Positions 35,635 through 44,498 of a stretch of 64,000 nt of DNA are shown here, piece after piece. This stretch comes from B1 sp964355075. Its GTDB lineage: Bacteria > Bacteroidota > Bacteroidia > UKL13-3. The position numbers were made by a program, and so were the translations under genes. The stretch covers positions 1 through 64,000 of the forward strand of contig CAYHCF010000015.1 in the NCBI GenBank assembly GCA_964355075.1, read 5' to 3'. Numbering within the stretch: the first letter of the stretch is position 1; every line of letters starts with the position of its first letter. The notes beneath the pieces were generated by a model. That model was not told where the DNA came from and made no database searches. It saw only the letters and a list, made by a program, of their open reading frames with translations.

Positions 35635-35675
35635 AAATCATCCTTTCAAATCATCCTTTGGGATGATTTTTTTTT
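35635..35675 (+). terminator. Hairpin terminator with a duplicated left arm (copy 2)
   Basis: The arm aaatcatcc occurs at 35635-35643 and again at 35648-35656, 13 bases apart. The right arm ggatgattt (35661-35669) follows a 4-base loop and leads into a T tract. Relative to the copy at 25846, both left arms and the right arm have changed together (accct/agggt versus atcc/ggat), so pairing is preserved for both possible stems. Confidence 0.75.
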
Positions 35676-35718
35676 GTGGGGTGTACCTGACCTTTGTTGA
35701 GAATTTAATCAATACAAC

Positions 35719-35931
35719 ATGAAAGGGAAAACCGAGATTAAAGTTGAGGGGCACCTTGACAAAAAAAGGATGAACTGGTTTGAAGGCATGGCTATTAGTT
35801 ATGCAGGCAACAATACCATACTTACCGGAGATATTAAAGACGAAGCACATTTACATGGGGTTTTAAATCAAATAAGAGACCTAAACCTCAAACTTATTTT
35901 AGTAAAACCGGCAGAAGAAAATAATTCATAA
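35719..35931 (+). CDS. Small protein of an uncharacterised family, partner of the MalT-like regulator (copy 2)
   Basis: The 70-residue protein matches the 78-residue protein at 25930 over nearly its whole length: MKGKTEI-x-VEG at the start, NWFEGMAISY, LTGDIKDEAHLHGVLNQ and IRDLNLKLI near the end. It is predicted cytoplasmic, with no signal or membrane segment. The short C-terminal tail differs. It lies 26 bp upstream of the receptor at 35957 and behind the second duplicated-arm terminator, the same place as copy 1. Conservation of the protein and its position in both copies argues that it has a function. The function itself is unknown. Confidence 0.65.
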   Translation: MKGKTEIKVEGHLDKKRMNWFEGMAISYAGNNTILTGDIKDEAHLHGVLNQIRDLNLKLILVKPAEENNS

Positions 35932-35956
35932 TAATTATAATATAAAACACGCAAAA

Positions 35957-38386
35957 ATGAAAAAGCTTTTTTTAACAACATTGGTAATTGCACTTTTCGC
36001 AATACAGGCATTTAGTCAAAAACTTTCACAAACAGTAAGAGGAACCATCATTGACAACGACAGTAAATTACCACTAATAGGAGCCACTGTCATCATTCCT
36101 GGTACCAAGCCTTTAATGGGTACTGCAACTGATATAAACGGTAAGTTCAGACTGGAAAACATACCAATCGGAAGAATTAAATTACAATTATCTTATATGG
36201 GTTATGAAGCTAAAACCATCTCAGACATTATTGTAAACTCAGGTAAAGAGGTAGTATTAGATTTCGCTATGCAGGAATCTGTTGCAAAAATGAATGAGGT
36301 TATTGTAAAGGCACACAAGAAAGGCGAAGCAATTAACGATATGGCGATGATTAGCGCCCGTTCTGTTTCTTTGGAAGAAACCGGTCGTTATACCGGGGGC
36401 ATGAGCGATCCTTCACGCGTGGTTTCCAATTTTGCAGGAGTAGCCTGTACCGGTGATGGTAGTAGTGATATCATCGTAAGGGGTAATGCTCCTAAGTACA
36501 TGCAATGGCGTCTGGATGGAATAGAAATAACAAGCCCTTACCATTTCGATGACCAGAATGCATCGTTCGGTGCATTGACAGCATTAAACAATGATTTACT
36601 CGCCACCTCCGATTTCTTTTCCGGTGCATTTTCTCCGGAATATGGGAATGTTTTATCGAGTATTTTTGATGTCAAACTCAGGACAGGAAATAACGAAAAA
36701 TTTGAAGCTGCTGCGGGGATTGGCATAATGGGTACCGACCTTACGCTGGAAGGTCCTTTTAAAAAAGGATACACTGGCTCGTATCTTGTAAATTACAGGT
36801 ATTCCGCCATTTCCCTGATAAAAAAATTGGGTTTGGTGGATGTACCGGGAGCATTGGACTACCAGGATGCGACTTTTAAAGTAGTCCTGCCTACAAAAAA
36901 AACAGGTACCTTTTCATTCTTCGGGCTGGGGGGATTAAACGACTTTTCTATGAAAAACATGAATAATAGTGATCTGTCTACACCCGGCGGGATAAAGAAT
37001 GCGGATATCAGCAGAGATTATGACAAAAGCGCTAACCTCGAAAACATAGGAATGAACCACACATTAACTGTAAATAACAACAGTTTTATTAAAACGTCAC
37101 TTTCTTATTCTAAAAACGGATTTAACGATGATGTTTTCGAGACAAGAACAATAAAAAAATACAATAGTACCGGTGAATATGTAAATGATTCGGTGGGAGA
37201 AAGAACCCCTACCTTTAATAGCAGGATAGCAAATTCGGCCTACAGGGGAGCCATTACCTACAACAATAAATTCAATGCTAAAAACAAAATTCAGATCGGT
37301 ACAAAATACACCCTGTCTGTCTATGACTTTGATCAAAGCATGTTCAATCCGGCAGCAGCGGCTCTGTTGAAGGTAACTGATTTTAGGCAAAACGTAAGTT
37401 CGGTAAATAATTTTATAAGCTGGAAGCATTGTTTTAATGAGAATATCACCATCATCGCCGGCTTGCATAACATGAATGTTTTATTGAATAATGAAAGTAC
37501 GTTTGAGCCAAGATTAGCAGTAAACTGGAAGCTCAATGCAACTAATTCGTTTCATGTCGGCTATGGTAATCACAGCCAGATGGAAAAAATTCAAAATTAT
37601 TTCACCCGGATCACTCAGCCTGACGGAAGTGTAACTGAACCCAATAAAAACCTCGGCTTACTTAAAGCGCACCATTATGTAGCAGGTTATGAAAAGCAAT
37701 TAACTGAACAATTAGTGGCAAAGGCAGAAATTTATTATCAGGACTTATATAATTTACCGGTCGAAAATAACGACACGAGTTATTATGCAACCCTCAATGA
37801 AGGGATAGATTACCGGTATGTGGATTTGGTAAACAAAGGAAAAGGAAAAAACTACGGGTTGGAAATTACCGTCGAACGGTTTTTTGATAAGAACTATTAC
37901 TTTTTAATAAATGCCACACTGTTCGAGTCGAAATACAAATCATTAGAAGGTGTGTGGAGAAATACACAATACAATGGTAATTATTTATGCAATATCTTGT
38001 TCGGTAAGGAATTTAAAAATCTTGGCAAAAAGCTAAATCAGACACTTGCCATAAATACAAAAGTATTTTTCGGGGGTGGCAAAAAATACATCCCGCTACT
38101 GAGAGATGCCAATGGCAATGTTGCGGTTGATCAGGCAAACAACCGGTATTTCGATTATAAAAAAGCATACGAATCCAGCATTGATGATGTTTACCAGATA
38201 AATTTATCGGTAAGTTATAAATTCAACAAACAAAAAGCCACGCACGAGATTTTTATTGATCTGATGAACCTCACAGACAACAAACCCAGAATGAGCGAAT
38301 ATTATGATGAGAGCAAACCCGGAAACATTGGCTACCGGGAAGGGTTTGGATTTTTCCCCAACGTGATGTACCGTGTTTATTTTTAA
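35957..38386 (+). CDS. TonB-dependent receptor with CarboxypepD regulatory domain (copy 2)
   Basis: The 809-residue receptor is the close paralogue of the one at 26170. It has a signal peptide (MKKLFLTTLVIALFAIQAFS), then the regulatory domain VRGTIIDNDSKLPLIGATVI ... GKFRLENIPIGRIKLQLS. The plug shows SARSVSLEETGRYTGGMSDP and SDIIVRGNAPKYMQWRLDG, followed by the beta-barrel, which ends in VMYRVYF. The two copies share long identical stretches in the regulatory domain and differ most in predicted surface loops, as expected if they bind different ligands. No SusD follows. The next gene, 78 bp downstream, is a DUF4395 membrane protein. Confidence 0.9.
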   Translation: MKKLFLTTLVIALFAIQAFSQKLSQTVRGTIIDNDSKLPLIGATVIIPGTKPLMGTATDINGKFRLENIPIGRIKLQLSYMGYEAKTISDIIVNSGKEVVLDFAMQESVAKMNEVIVKAHKKGEAINDMAMISARSVSLEETGRYTGGMSDPSRVVSNFAGVACTGDGSSDIIVRGNAPKYMQWRLDGIEITSPYHFDDQNASFGALTALNNDLLATSDFFSGAFSPEYGNVLSSIFDVKLRTGNNEKFEAAAGIGIMGTDLTLEGPFKKGYTGSYLVNYRYSAISLIKKLGLVDVPGALDYQDATFKVVLPTKKTGTFSFFGLGGLNDFSMKNMNNSDLSTPGGIKNADISRDYDKSANLENIGMNHTLTVNNNSFIKTSLSYSKNGFNDDVFETRTIKKYNSTGEYVNDSVGERTPTFNSRIANSAYRGAITYNNKFNAKNKIQIGTKYTLSVYDFDQSMFNPAAAALLKVTDFRQNVSSVNNFISWKHCFNENITIIAGLHNMNVLLNNESTFEPRLAVNWKLNATNSFHVGYGNHSQMEKIQNYFTRITQPDGSVTEPNKNLGLLKAHHYVAGYEKQLTEQLVAKAEIYYQDLYNLPVENNDTSYYATLNEGIDYRYVDLVNKGKGKNYGLEITVERFFDKNYYFLINATLFESKYKSLEGVWRNTQYNGNYLCNILFGKEFKNLGKKLNQTLAINTKVFFGGGKKYIPLLRDANGNVAVDQANNRYFDYKKAYESSIDDVYQINLSVSYKFNKQKATHEIFIDLMNLTDNKPRMSEYYDESKPGNIGYREGFGFFPNVMYRVYF

Positions 38387-38463
38387 TAAGTATAGAACTC
38401 AATCAGTCATTTATATTTGAAAGCAGCAAAGAATTAGGTGAATTATCTTCAATAAATAAAAAA

Positions 38464-39105
38464 ATGAAAAAAATAATCAAATTTGGTGAAGATGTGGAAG
38501 GATATAATATTCCAGTTTTAAACGAGCGGGAAATACGTGCAGCAGCAGGAATACTGTTTTTAGCTACTTTCACTTCATTAATGTTCATTCTGTTTAAAGG
38601 GAACTTTGTTCCGATAAAGTATGTTATAACTCTTTTTCTTTTGGATTTTATTATACGGGTTTTTATAAATCCCAAATATTCGCCTACCCTGATTTTTGCA
38701 CGTTTGATTGTTCGAAATCAAACACCTGAATACGTTGGAGCTGCACAAAAAAAGTTTGCCTGGATAATTGGTGTAGTATTATCAGCTACCATGTTCTTCT
38801 TTTTTATTATCGTAAATGCTTATAGCCCGATAACAGGTATTATATGTCTTATTTGCCTTGTATTTCTGTTCTTTGAATCGGCTTTTGGAATTTGTTTGGG
38901 ATGTTTGTTTTATCCGCTCTTTTTTAAAGAAAAGGTACAATACTGCCCGGGCGAGGTTTGTGATGTGAAACAAAAACAGGATATTCAAAAAACGTCTAAA
39001 AGTCAATTTATTATTTTGCTGGTCTTTATAGCACTCATCTTTCTTACGGTCTATTTAATGAATGATAGGTTTAGTGAAAAACCATACGATTTAATGGGTA
39101 TTTGA
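38464..39105 (+). CDS. DUF4395 membrane protein
   Basis: The 213-residue protein is predicted to have four or five membrane helices: about 28-45 (AAAGILFLATFTSLMFIL), about 52-68, and two from about 99 to 160, plus one near the C-terminus (FIILLVFIALIFLTVYLM). The segment GICLGCLFYPLFF contains the CxxC-like cysteine pair typical of DUF4395 proteins, which are often found with thiosulfate or redox functions. A further pair lies in YCPGEVCD. The function is not established. It lies in line with the receptor at 35957 and could be in its transcript. Confidence 0.78.
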   Translation: MKKIIKFGEDVEGYNIPVLNEREIRAAAGILFLATFTSLMFILFKGNFVPIKYVITLFLLDFIIRVFINPKYSPTLIFARLIVRNQTPEYVGAAQKKFAWIIGVVLSATMFFFFIIVNAYSPITGIICLICLVFLFFESAFGICLGCLFYPLFFKEKVQYCPGEVCDVKQKQDIQKTSKSQFIILLVFIALIFLTVYLMNDRFSEKPYDLMGI

Positions 39106-39168
39106 CCAACAGGATGAATTGTTTAACAAACAGGTGGTCATATAAAAACACGTGTAAAATAAAATAGA

Positions 39169-39201
39169 TTTGTACGTATTGTTGTTAAATTTGTATATTT
39201 G
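39169..39201 (+). promoter_or_regulatory. Bacteroidota-type promoter of the DUF6364/PIN toxin-antitoxin pair
   Basis: The -33 element tttg (39169-39172) and the -7 element tatatttg (39194-39201) match the TTTG/TAnnTTTG consensus with a 21-bp spacer. Transcription would start about 27 bases upstream of the antitoxin ATG at 39235. Confidence 0.6.
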
Positions 39202-39234
39202 CAGGGATTGATCCTTTAACAAAAATAGAACGCC

Positions 39235-39483
39235 ATGAATACAAAATTGACATTGACCATTGAACAAACAATTATCGAAAAGGCGAAGAAATATGCCAAT
39301 GACAAAGGTCGAAGTTTATCCGACATTATTGAAAACTACCTCAAAGTCATCACTAAAGAAGATAATAACGAAGGTGTTGAACTAACTCCAATTGTCAAAT
39401 CACTAAAAGGTTCGTTTACAGCTTCAAAAAACATAAACTACAAGAAGGAACTCTCTAAAAGGCTGACAGAAAAATACCTTTAG
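39235..39483 (+). CDS. DUF6364-family antitoxin
   Basis: The 82-residue protein begins MNTKLTLTIEQTIIEKAKKYANDKGRSLSDIIENYL, the ribbon-helix-helix-like N-terminus of DUF6364 antitoxins. It has a Lys-rich C-terminus (YKKELSKRLTEKYL) expected to contact the toxin. It is immediately followed, after 2 bp, by a PIN-domain toxin, the usual partner of this family. It is probably the DNA-binding autorepressor of the pair. Confidence 0.85.
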   Translation: MNTKLTLTIEQTIIEKAKKYANDKGRSLSDIIENYLKVITKEDNNEGVELTPIVKSLKGSFTASKNINYKKELSKRLTEKYL

Positions 39484-39485
39484 CA

Positions 39486-39911
39486 ATGAAAAGAGTTCTA
39501 ATTGATACCGATGTAATTTTAGACTTCCTTTTTGATAGAAAACCATTTTCTGAAAATGCGGCAAAGGTTTTATCACTTTGCGAATCGAGAGAAATTAGCG
39601 GCTTCATCACATCAGTGATAATTAGCAATATATACTATATATTAAGGCAAACTTCTACACATGAGAAAGTTGTCGAAAAACTAATGCAATTGGTAAGCAT
39701 AACAGATATACTTACAACGGGCCGAGAGGTTATCATCAAGGCTCTGAATTCAAATTTTAAGGATTTTGAAGATGCATTGCAAAATTATTCAGCCGAAATG
39801 AATGGCCAAATTGATTTAGTTATCACAAGAAACGTCAAAGACTTTAAAAACAGTTCTCTTGGGGTAATGACTCCGGAAAATTATTTAAAGATAATAATGG
39901 CCAGCCAGTAA
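39486..39911 (+). CDS. PIN-domain toxin (VapC-like ribonuclease)
   Basis: The 141-residue protein has the PIN-domain fold. The first catalytic aspartates are in LIDTDVILDFLF. A conserved glutamate or acidic position follows in the helix after SENAAKVL, the strand FEDALQNYSAE carries further acids, and the last aspartate is in DLVITRNVKDF. This fits the usual four acids of VapC toxins. It is expected to cleave RNA when not bound by the upstream antitoxin. The module lies at the right edge of the island, mirroring the MazF-type pair at the left edge. Confidence 0.88.
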   Translation: MKRVLIDTDVILDFLFDRKPFSENAAKVLSLCESREISGFITSVIISNIYYILRQTSTHEKVVEKLMQLVSITDILTTGREVIIKALNSNFKDFEDALQNYSAEMNGQIDLVITRNVKDFKNSSLGVMTPENYLKIIMASQ

Positions 39912-39933
39912 CAGTTAAGATTTCCTTCAAACC

Positions 39934-39957
39934 GCCTGCAAACCCTTTGTTGCAGGC
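39934..39957 (+). terminator. Hairpin behind the PIN toxin
   Basis: A perfect 8-bp stem pairs gcctgcaa (39934-39941) with ttgcaggc (39950-39957) around an 8-base loop, 23 bases after the PIN stop. No T tract follows directly, so a role in termination or in RNA stabilisation is possible but unproven. Confidence 0.4.
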
Positions 39958-40049
39958 CATCCTACATGCAAATCCGTACTTGTTAATTATCTGTGGGTTT
40001 CTTGTTGGTTTTGAATATTAATTTGCCTCAATAATTCGTACCGGGAAGC

Positions 40050-42701
40050 ATGTTAACTTCACTTACTGTTCTAAACTCAAAAGTTTTCGGAAAAGCCGAA
40101 ATCAGGTTGAATGACTGCGATAGTCTTCAATTGGTGGGTCCTAATAATATTGGGAAAAGTACCCTCATTTATGCGCTCAATTTTTTGTTTATCATCGACG
40201 GAAATAAGATGACCTTTAGTGGTCAGAGAAAAGGCGATAAAGAAACTTTACATCATTATTTCCCGAACCCCAATCAAAGCTATATTGTATTTGAAATTTT
40301 CAAAAAATCTTATTATTGTATTTTAGTTAAACGAACAACTGATAGCGATTTAGAGTATTATCGTTTTAACAGTGAATACAAGGAATCCTTTTTTGTGGAT
40401 GCGGATAAGAAATTGCTGAAATTTGATGAAGTACAGGAAGGGATGGTTGCTCAGGGAATTGAATTGATTCCGTTTAAGGACAAACGCGAAGTATTTAATA
40501 TGGTTTACCAGCGTGGGCGCCGAAATAACGCCGTGGTTTGGCTTGAAGATAATGTGAAAACGGATGGCTTAAGCAATAACTTTTCCCGCATTTACCGATA
40601 CCTGATCAATACCAAGCTTATCACCAATAAAAATCTGAAGGAGGCATTGATTGTTGCTGATAACCGGGAAAATGAAGGTCTTAACTTTTCTCAAAAAAAC
40701 AAAAAAGACATTATTGATTTAAGGAAAATTAATAATGAAATCCGAAACCTGAAATCGGTTAAAGGAGAGTTTGATGAATTTAGAGAAATTGTAAATTACT
40801 ACGATGCCAAAACGAGAATAATCAATCAATTGTACGATGGGTTCACGGTAAATTACGATAGCACCATGCCAACTTTGCAAAGCCAGTTGGTAGATCGAAA
40901 CCAGAATATTGCCAGAATTAATGCCGAAATTAATGAGGGTTTAATTCCTCAAAAGGCTGACTTTGACCGAAAAATTGGCGGGAAGGATATAGAAATTCAA
41001 AACAGGGCACAATTATTAAATGAAAAGGAAATTGAAGTAAATGTCATCAATTCCTATGATCCGCTTGAATTATTGAATGAATCTTTAATGAATTGGGATC
41101 AGAAAAGAAAAGAAGTTGAATCGCGGATTACCACTGTGGAGATTCAAAAGTTAAACAGAACCCAAATTGAGCATAAGGTTTTGCAATTGCGGGATTCTAT
41201 CAGCAGGTCCGAGAATCAAATAAAGAATTATGGAGATTTGTTAATCAATAAAATTTCCGGAAATAAAGAAAACCGGAAATTATTAAACGCAATCTTAAGT
41301 GAGCAGGTTAAGAGTTTGCCAGGAGAGCAGGTTTTAAAGGTTATTCATGAGGTTTCGAAAAATTTCAAAATATTCGATGGAGAAATTGATTTATCGGAAA
41401 ATATTGTTTTACAGGATTTTAAGTCGGTGGAGGAAATTAGTGAGGAGTTGAATGAAATTAAAATTGATTTAAAAAATCAGGAAGCCCTCTTAGAAGTGGT
41501 AAAAGATATTGAAAAATCGCAAAATGAATTGGCCAAAATAAATGCAGAAATTGATGAAATCAAAGGAAAAATACTCCGGATTCACGCAAAACCGCTTTTG
41601 TTATCAACGATTGAAAAATTGAAGGAAGACCTATATACCCTGAACGAAGAAAAACAAAAATTAGAAGCCGAGCAAAATAAATTGGCTCAAAGTATTGCCA
41701 AATGTCAGTTGGAAGTGCAGGATTTAATTGGGGATAAAGATAAACGTGAAAGCCGGATTAAGGTATTGCAGGAGTATAAACAAATCCTGGATGGTTTTAA
41801 TTTGGAACGGGAGCCGTTTGAGACTTCCGATGATTTGGATAATTTATACAAAAAAATGCAGATCAATATCAGTGACAAACACGATTTGAAACTGAATAAA
41901 AATAATTTGTTTGATAAGCTAAAGAGTAAGCTCCAGTCAACTTTTGCCGATGAGCAGGATTTCATAAAATATGTGGAAGAAGAAATTGCCCTGATAGAGG
42001 ATAAAGAGAGATCCATTTCGAGTTTGCTGGAAAATATTTCTGTTCAATTTGCCAACCCGGCCTATAATTTGTTAAAGCGGTATGATGAATTTAAAGAGTT
42101 TGTTTACAATAAATTTAATACACGCTTATCACAGGCCCGTATTTCTGATATAGAATCCTTAACGATTGAGTTGATGGATAACAAAAAACTGGTGGATGAA
42201 TTGAAGAAGATAAGCCAGATTCAGCAGGTACGCGGACAAATGATGTTTGATTTTGATCATTCAGAAAACCTGAAAGTATTAGATAATTATCTCGACAGCG
42301 GGAAAAGAATCGGGTTTGATGATTTGTTTGATATTACGCTTCATTTAACACGTAAAGGCATTACTAAAAATGTTGATTTGAACGAACAGATTGAATCGGA
42401 CGGTACCGATAAAATGATCCGTTTGATCATTATCATGAATATTATAAACCGCCTTGCCATTAATGATGATGAAAACAGAATTGCTCTGTTTATTGACGAG
42501 GTAGCTACTATTGATAAGCATAACAGACCTGAATTGGTAAGGTTCTGCAAAGAGCACCATTTCATCCCTATTTTTGCTGCCCCCGATGCAGTTGCCGGTT
42601 TTGGAAAATATTATTTTATTTACCCAAGCTCAGGCAAAATTAATGTGAACGAAAAAGTAAATGCCATGTATGGAGAAAGGAAGACAAGTGCGGTTTCTTG
42701 A
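40050..42701 (+). CDS. SMC/MukB-like ATPase of a condensin (MksB or JetC type)
   Basis: The 883-residue protein has the split ATPase of the SMC family. The Walker A loop is GPNNIGKSTLI (about 30-40). The Walker B strand LFIDEVATID stands near residues 813-822, with a degenerate signature (ESDGTDKMI) upstream. Between them lie about 600 residues of heptad-rich coiled coil with a hinge-like break. The size fits MksB and JetC (about 900-1000 residues) rather than full SMC or MukB. Such proteins form loop-extruding rings with a kleisin and a MukE-like subunit. Exactly these follow downstream, 35 bp away. The family is secure. The split between housekeeping Mks and defence Wadjet is discussed in the findings. 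Confidence 0.8.
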   Translation: MLTSLTVLNSKVFGKAEIRLNDCDSLQLVGPNNIGKSTLIYALNFLFIIDGNKMTFSGQRKGDKETLHHYFPNPNQSYIVFEIFKKSYYCILVKRTTDSDLEYYRFNSEYKESFFVDADKKLLKFDEVQEGMVAQGIELIPFKDKREVFNMVYQRGRRNNAVVWLEDNVKTDGLSNNFSRIYRYLINTKLITNKNLKEALIVADNRENEGLNFSQKNKKDIIDLRKINNEIRNLKSVKGEFDEFREIVNYYDAKTRIINQLYDGFTVNYDSTMPTLQSQLVDRNQNIARINAEINEGLIPQKADFDRKIGGKDIEIQNRAQLLNEKEIEVNVINSYDPLELLNESLMNWDQKRKEVESRITTVEIQKLNRTQIEHKVLQLRDSISRSENQIKNYGDLLINKISGNKENRKLLNAILSEQVKSLPGEQVLKVIHEVSKNFKIFDGEIDLSENIVLQDFKSVEEISEELNEIKIDLKNQEALLEVVKDIEKSQNELAKINAEIDEIKGKILRIHAKPLLLSTIEKLKEDLYTLNEEKQKLEAEQNKLAQSIAKCQLEVQDLIGDKDKRESRIKVLQEYKQILDGFNLEREPFETSDDLDNLYKKMQINISDKHDLKLNKNNLFDKLKSKLQSTFADEQDFIKYVEEEIALIEDKERSISSLLENISVQFANPAYNLLKRYDEFKEFVYNKFNTRLSQARISDIESLTIELMDNKKLVDELKKISQIQQVRGQMMFDFDHSENLKVLDNYLDSGKRIGFDDLFDITLHLTRKGITKNVDLNEQIESDGTDKMIRLIIIMNIINRLAINDDENRIALFIDEVATIDKHNRPELVRFCKEHHFIPIFAAPDAVAGFGKYYFIYPSSGKINVNEKVNAMYGERKTSAVS

Positions 42702-42736
42702 TCGCAATTGTTGCAAAATATTTATAGTCAGAATAC

Positions 42737-43942
42737 ATGTTAAAGGCTGAACCTAAAACGATTTTAAACTTTCTTGCTAATTACTACGATAGCATTAAAG
42801 ACCTGTTCGACCTTCAAACCAACGAAGGACTTATCAGAAAAGAACGCCTTGCTCAGAATATAGCGAATAGGGGCGAGGCAATTGAGCAACAGCTTATAGA
42901 TTATAAAATCATCCGTAAGCTAGGAGAGGATTTTGAGTTCAGGGATACCTATTATAAACTTTTTGAATTTATCCTGAATGAATTCAGGCCTTTGTTGCCG
43001 GAAACGATTCAAAAATATGAGCACTCCATTGGAATTTTATTTAAGAAAATAAGAGAAGGCATTGCAGGTGATAAGTTGATTTTGAGTCAGCGTATGGGTG
43101 ATTTATACAATGAAATAAAAGAGTTTAGTGAGGCGGTTGAAAAGAATACCATCCGTTTATTGGCCGAAACGCGCGAGTTAAAATCTAATGTAGATAAACT
43201 GGATTATAAAGAAAAGGTGCGGAAGGCAAGTTTCTGGATTGATTATTATATTACTCCTTTAAACAATATTCTGGATATTAACCATGCTGAATCCATTACC
43301 AATAAATTATTTGATATTTCAAATTATTTTAATATCCGAAGGTTAAATTTCGATGATGAATCGATACGGGTTCAATTTGAAAAAACCTATTCTTTTTTGG
43401 TACATACAAATGATGATTTATTACGGCAATCGAAACTGCTAACCAATGAGTTATTACCTTTAATAGAAAGAATACGTACCGAATCCATCATTTTAACCGG
43501 GTGGATAGAATTTTTGAAAGCGCCTTATAAATCGCCTTTGCCAAAATTGTTTATGATTGAACGCCATTTCCCTTATAGCAACGATATGTATCTGAATGCG
43601 AAAGAATATGTTGAGCAGTTCGCCACGGATGAAAAAATAATGATTGATGAGCCTTTTGCCATGAGCGATAAATGGGTTTTCAAAAAAGATTTTTATAAAG
43701 ATAAGATGATGAAACAATTGCCAGTTGACCATTTTTTTGAATGGTGTGGCTTAATTCTGAAGAAAGATTATCAAGACATTGAAACCGATAAGTTCTTTGC
43801 ACTTTCCTCCTTATTGTTTGAAGAAGGAATTAGCATAGAAGTGGACATAATGGATGAAAGAAAACTGATTAATACCAGTCATATGACCTTACGCGTACCA
43901 AAAATTAAAATAGCTAAATATGGAATTCCCAAGATATCATAA
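42737..43942 (+). CDS. Kleisin-like subunit of the condensin (MksF/JetA type)
   Basis: The 401-residue protein opens with a winged-helix-like segment (LIRKERLAQNIANRGEAIEQQL ... KLGEDFEFRDTYYKL, about residues 26-80). A long helical region (about 85-250) follows, then a compact C-terminal part with alternating hydrophobic strands (LFEEGISIEVDIM). The layout is that of MukF/MksF kleisins, which bridge the two SMC heads. Sequence similarity alone is weak to my eye. Its place between the SMC and the MukE-like gene, with a 23-bp overlap into the latter, makes the assignment likely. Confidence 0.65.
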   Translation: MLKAEPKTILNFLANYYDSIKDLFDLQTNEGLIRKERLAQNIANRGEAIEQQLIDYKIIRKLGEDFEFRDTYYKLFEFILNEFRPLLPETIQKYEHSIGILFKKIREGIAGDKLILSQRMGDLYNEIKEFSEAVEKNTIRLLAETRELKSNVDKLDYKEKVRKASFWIDYYITPLNNILDINHAESITNKLFDISNYFNIRRLNFDDESIRVQFEKTYSFLVHTNDDLLRQSKLLTNELLPLIERIRTESIILTGWIEFLKAPYKSPLPKLFMIERHFPYSNDMYLNAKEYVEQFATDEKIMIDEPFAMSDKWVFKKDFYKDKMMKQLPVDHFFEWCGLILKKDYQDIETDKFFALSSLLFEEGISIEVDIMDERKLINTSHMTLRVPKIKIAKYGIPKIS

Positions 43943-44444
43943 AGAAATTGTAAGTGATTTACTGATCGGAAAATTTATTCTGGCATCCGACCCTAAGTTT
44001 ATCTCATTAAAAGAAAATGTTGCTTTTTATGAAAGTTTTTTTAAAGAAAGTTTTGGGTTTGATTTAGAAATAAAAAGCGACTTTGGATATATATTAAGTT
44101 ACGAAACGAACGAACTCATGAGCAGGGATATTTGCCTTTTTTTTGCGATTCTTTGTTATGAAATGGATAAAGACGGAAAGAATTTTCTGGAAGAAATTCA
44201 ATATGCCGAGATTGAACATGAAAAGATTGATGAATATTTCGAAAACAGTTCCTATGCCGATTTGATCACAAATAATAATCAGCTAAAGAATGGGGAAACC
44301 AGGCGGGATTTTATAAAAACTTTAAGCAGGCGAAATATTATTGAACGCAATGGGGATTTAAAATTTACTTTTACGCCCGCCTATAAAGTGTTTATTGATT
44401 TTGCGAATGATTTTGCAAAAGGAAAACTAATTCCTGAAACCTGA
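43920..44444 (+). CDS. MukE-like subunit of the condensin (MksE/JetB type)
   Basis: The 174-residue protein has an N-terminal segment starting with FPRYHKEIVSDLLIGKFILASDP and a middle part with regular hydrophobic helices (ICLFFAILCYEMDKDG). It ends with a winged-helix-like part (GETRRDFIKTLSRRNIIER ... FTFTPAYKVFIDFANDF). MukE and MksE proteins are built from two winged helices and bind the kleisin. It overlaps the kleisin gene by 23 bp, so the three genes form one operon. No TOPRIM nuclease gene follows: the next gene is aroC. Confidence 0.65.
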   Translation: MEFPRYHKEIVSDLLIGKFILASDPKFISLKENVAFYESFFKESFGFDLEIKSDFGYILSYETNELMSRDICLFFAILCYEMDKDGKNFLEEIQYAEIEHEKIDEYFENSSYADLITNNNQLKNGETRRDFIKTLSRRNIIERNGDLKFTFTPAYKVFIDFANDFAKGKLIPET

Positions 44445-44498
44445 AAAAGTTAAACGGATAAAAGTTCTAAACATATAATACGGCAAATAAATAATCAT

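Noticed and set aside
40050..44444. Complete Wadjet defence system
   Set aside because: The SMC, kleisin and MukE-like genes are present, but the TOPRIM nuclease JetD is not, and gene order differs. Only a Mks/MukBEF-like condensin is supported.
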